64,000 nt of DNA, taken from assembly GCF_009915765.1 (NCBI RefSeq), contig NZ_JAABLQ010000002.1, positions 372,001 through 436,000 on the forward strand, read 5' to 3'. Of this stretch, positions 61,605 through 64,000 are shown one piece after another; position 1 is the first letter of the stretch, and every line of letters starts with the position of its first letter. Source of the stretch: Pannonibacter sp. XCT-53. Its GTDB lineage: Bacteria; Pseudomonadota; Alphaproteobacteria; Rhizobiales; Stappiaceae. The translations under genes and the position numbers were made by a program. Below the pieces are notes generated by a model. It saw only the letters and a program-made list of their open reading frames with translations. It did no database searches and was not told the DNA's origin.

Positions 61605-62314
61605 GTACGACGGGAATGAGTGCAACGGTCCTCATCGTGGAAGATGCCCCGGAAAGCCGGGAGATGATTTCCGCCTTCCTTGTCGAGAACGGGTTCAGGA
61701 CCCTGACGGCGGCCACCGGGGCGGAGCTGAGGCTGCGCCTGCACGGTGCCCAGCCCGACATCATCCTGCTCGACGTGAACCTGCCGGATGATGACGGCAT
61801 CGCGCTGGCGCGTCAGCTGCGTCTCGGGGAAAGGTTCGGTCTCATCTTCGTCACGGGGCGGGACTCCGACGAGGACGTGATGGCCGGGCTGGATGCCGGG
61901 GGCGATGACTATGTCACCAAGCCGATCAACCTGAAGACCCTGCTGGCGCGCATCCGCAGCGTGCTGCGGCGCTCGCGTGAGCCGGTCATCACCTTCGACG
62001 GCTGGATCCTCGACGTGGTGCGGCGGGAGCTGTTCCGCCCGACGGGACAGCTCGTGGAACTGACCGCCGGCGAGTTCAATATCCTCGTTGCGCTGGCCTC
62101 GCGGCAGATGCAGCCCGTGTCGCGCGACTTCCTGCTCGACGTGATTTCCAACCGCGACCCGCGCGAGATTTCCGGCCACACCGTGGACAACCTGATTGCA
62201 CGGCTGCGCAAGAAGATGGTGCACGAGGGGCGCGACGCCCCGATCGTCACGGTGCGCGGGGTCGGGTATGCGCTGATGCCGGTGCAGTCGCGCGGCGACG
62301 GCGTCGGGGCCTAG
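61601..62314 (+). CDS. OmpR-family response regulator (TorR-like)
   Basis: 237 residues. The receiver has VEDAPES, phosphoacceptor Asp58 ([10 protein letters not shown]), Thr85 (FVTG) and Lys107 (DYVTKP). The C-terminal winged helix (about 130-230) ends with [13 protein letters not shown]. It is coupled to the hybrid kinase by an ATGA overlap and is presumably the final target of its phosphorelay. The signal and genes controlled are unknown; no periplasmic sensor gene of the TorT type is adjacent. Confidence 0.93.
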   Translation: MSTTGMSATVLIVEDAPESREMISAFLVENGFRTLTAATGAELRLRLHGAQPDIILLDVNLPDDDGIALARQLRLGERFGLIFVTGRDSDEDVMAGLDAGGDDYVTKPINLKTLLARIRSVLRRSREPVITFDGWILDVVRRELFRPTGQLVELTAGEFNILVALASRQMQPVSRDFLLDVISNRDPREISGHTVDNLIARLRKKMVHEGRDAPIVTVRGVGYALMPVQSRGDGVGA

Positions 62315-62361
62315 CGTCACCTTCGGGGCAGGCGCGGCCGCCTGCCGGGTCCATGTCGCCG

Positions 62362-63330
62362 TCAGTGGCCCGCCGGGACGAGCTGCCGGCGGCTCACGAC
62401 CAGCGTGTCGGCCCAGAGCGCGAAGGGGCGGAAGTGCCGGTCGAGCAGGCGGCAGACGCGGCGGCCATTGCCCTGGGTCGGCTGCAGGATCAGGGTTGCG
62501 CCGGGTCCGGCCTCGGCCTCGAGGGCCGCCAGCCAGGCCGACATTCCGAGGAACATGTGCGCCGGCCCCGTGCTGCACCAGCCGATCGGCGCGAGCCAGC
62601 GGTTGAAGGCCGGTTGATGCTCGGCCAGCAGCCAGCCGCAGATCGCACCCGTCTGGTCGCGCAGCACCTGTGTCACCCGCCGGTCGCAGCGGTCAAGCCA
62701 GGGGGTCGGGTCGGCCCAGGCCGGCAGCACGCCGGCGCGGGCAAAAATCCGGGCCGCAGACTGGACAGCCGCGCCGAGATCCCCCTCCGCTGCATCAAGG
62801 CGGATGCTCTCAAGCCCGGCCGCGCGCGCCCGCGCGACATGGCCTGCGGCAAGGGCCAGCGCGTCGTGCCGCTCGCCGACATTGAAACTCATGCGCAGGC
62901 GCGCCGGCTGGGGAACGCTCCAGCCTTCACCCGCCAGCAGGCCGACAAAGCTGTCGAGCTGCGGCAGGCGGTCCGACCAGCTCGTCGTGAGCTCGCTGCG
63001 GCCTTCGGCAAGCATCCGCTCGCCAAGGTCCCGCAGCAGCAGGCGCGCAAGGCCTTGCCGCCGCAACAGGGGCGTGACCATCAGGGACAGGAGCTCCTGC
63101 GTCCGGGGGCGGTCCGGGTCGCGGCGGGACACCAGCAGGCCCGCCGGCACCTCCCCCAGCCAGGCCGCGAGATGGCAGGCGCCGTCGCCGGGCTGCGGCG
63201 ACGCGAGCCGGCCGCGCAGGTTCTGCGTCGTCAGGCGGGAGAGGATCTCCAGATCGCCGGGAGACACCGGCCGGATGCTGAGGGACGACAGGAGCGGCGA
63301 CGACCCGGAGGGCGAGGGCTGTGGCGACAT
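62362..63330 (-). CDS. GNAT-family acetyltransferase with a second C-terminal domain
   Basis: 322 residues from the ATG at 63330. The N-terminal half is a GNAT domain with the acetyl-CoA motif RRQGLARLLLRDLGERM (about 100-116). The C-terminal half (about 180-322) contains GAICGWLLAEHQPAFNRWLA and ATLILQPTQGNGRRVCRLLD and is homologous to the gene immediately upstream. The substrate is unknown. The gene is convergent with the response regulator gene. Confidence 0.75.
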   Translation of the reverse strand: MSPQPSPSGSSPLLSSLSIRPVSPGDLEILSRLTTQNLRGRLASPQPGDGACHLAAWLGEVPAGLLVSRRDPDRPRTQELLSLMVTPLLRRQGLARLLLRDLGERMLAEGRSELTTSWSDRLPQLDSFVGLLAGEGWSVPQPARLRMSFNVGERHDALALAAGHVARARAAGLESIRLDAAEGDLGAAVQSAARIFARAGVLPAWADPTPWLDRCDRRVTQVLRDQTGAICGWLLAEHQPAFNRWLAPIGWCSTGPAHMFLGMSAWLAALEAEAGPGATLILQPTQGNGRRVCRLLDRHFRPFALWADTLVVSRRQLVPAGH

Positions 63331-63431
63331 CAGGACACCTGCGGACAGGAACAGGGCATCGGATCCGGCGCGCCGGCACGGCAGGCCGATGACGGGACCC
63401 GAGACGGAAGACCGGCGCGGCGCGGCATGGG

Positions 63432-64000
63432 TCAGCCCTCCGTCCGGTCCGGTTCGGCGAGGGCGTACTCGCTCTCGAACAGGAAGTCGGTGCTGGCGGT
63501 GCGGGTGCCGAAATGCCGGTAGAGCATGCGTTCCATGCCGCCCGGAACCCCGGCCGGCGGCTGGGCAATCAGCATCGCGTCGGGCCCGGCCTTGGCAACG
63601 AGGCGCTGGCACAGGGAGGCGATGCCGCCCACGAGCCAGCCCTGCGGCACCTTCTCGGCCACGACCCAGCCCTGGGGAATGTACCAGCGACCGAGCGGGG
63701 CCTGCAGCACGCAGGCCATCCAGCCGGCAACCGTGCCCTCGTGGTCCGACAGCACGACGGTGACATCGGGATCGGCGACCTCCACCCAGCCGGTCATGTC
63801 GGCCCAGTCCGGCGCGCGGCCGGCCGCGATCAGGGCGAGGTTCTGCCGCTTGAACTCGGAAATGCCATCCTCGCCCAGCTCGCGCAGGGACCGGGCCACG
63901 AGGCCGTTGCGCTCCAGCCGCGCCAGAACCCGGTCCCGGTTGGGGAACACGTCCGGCCAGTCGCCGATGCGCCAGGTCATGCGCCGCCGCGTCACCTCGG
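63432..64000 (-). CDS. GNAT-family paralogue, 5'-truncated by the window
   Basis: The frame is open to the window edge. About 185-190 residues are visible and align from their start with residue ~173 onward of the downstream gene: RMTWRIGDW with RMSFNVGER, GTVAGWMACVLQAPLGRWYI with GAICGWLLAEHQPAFNRWLA, then AGPDAMLIAQPPAG and LYRHFG. The visible part is therefore only the C-terminal domain and a GNAT N-terminal half is expected outside. The ATG at 63980 is probably internal. The two genes form a tandem duplication. Confidence 0.65.
   Translation of the reverse strand, partial: EVTRRRMTWRIGDWPDVFPNRDRVLARLERNGLVARSLRELGEDGISEFKRQNLALIAAGRAPDWADMTGWVEVADPDVTVVLSDHEGTVAGWMACVLQAPLGRWYIPQGWVVAEKVPQGWLVGGIASLCQRLVAKAGPDAMLIAQPPAGVPGGMERMLYRHFGTRTASTDFLFESEYALAEPDRTEG

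Noticed and set aside
59130..61625. An 831-codon open frame antisense to the hybrid kinase, and similar long antisense frames (for example 18422-20137, 3881-5731, 22843-24354 minus; 43627-45537 plus)
   Set aside because: They are by-products of high GC at third codon positions of the real genes. Their translations are rich in Arg, Gly, His and Gln and show no domain.

Overview
The window is a gene-dense, high-GC chromosomal segment of a metabolically versatile alphaproteobacterium. It holds five ABC importers and one TRAP importer, ROK, IclR and GntR/FCD regulators, hydroxyproline catabolism, and an ATGA-overlap operon style. The cis-3-hydroxyproline dehydratase-like gene resembles, from memory, an enzyme described in Labrenzia, so a Stappiaceae/Hyphomicrobiales-type host is a reasonable but unproven guess. 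I saw no rRNA, tRNA, CRISPR array, insertion sequence or integrase.

Left third. Positions 1-5737 (+) hold a urea/short-amide ABC importer (urtA-type binding protein cut by the window edge, then urtBCDE) followed by aliphatic amidase amiE and a strong terminator. A MoxR-type AAA+ ATPase and a VWA protein (CbbQ/CbbO, NorQ/NorD type) follow. On the minus strand (15758 to 9054) lies an operon with a ROK repressor, an M20 hydrolase, a ribose-type ABC importer and an embedded YhfX-like PLP enzyme. Divergent from it, 15963-24306 (+) carries two overlapping IclR regulators, an SDR dehydrogenase, a KstD/fumarate-reductase-like flavoprotein, an EamA exporter and a TakP/FcbT-type TRAP importer. The substrates of these last two clusters are unknown.

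Middle. A transglutaminase-like gene and a second EamA transporter lead to a copper group (CopC-CopD fusion, YcnI-like, DUF2946-like; minus strand). Positions 29172-40028 form a hydroxyproline regulon: a divergent GntR/FCD regulator with a candidate operator, an amino-acid ABC importer, pyrroline-hydroxycarboxylate deaminase, ketoglutarate semialdehyde dehydrogenase, D-hydroxyproline dehydrogenase, hydroxyproline 2-epimerase, a cis-3-hydroxyproline dehydratase-like enolase-superfamily enzyme, and a second proline-racemase-superfamily protein with a Ser/Thr active-site pair. Together they can take trans-4-hydroxyproline to 2-oxoglutarate. After this come an orphan Phd/YefM-type antitoxin, an AT-rich phage-type S24 repressor, two small copper-type proteins and two copies of an inverted-repeat element.

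Right third. Iron uptake comprises a TonB-dependent receptor and a FatB/CeuE-type siderophore ABC importer (minus strand) and exbB-exbD-exbD-tonB (plus strand). These are separated by a three-gene cassette of unknown function (helix-turn-helix-like protein, uracil-DNA-glycosylase-fold-like protein, HicA-like small protein), the best candidate here for an undescribed system. After it come metNIQ with a terminator, a COG0523 GTPase behind a candidate Zur box with a small Cys-containing partner, a TorS/TorR-like hybrid kinase/regulator pair, and two tandem GNAT paralogues, the last cut by the window edge.
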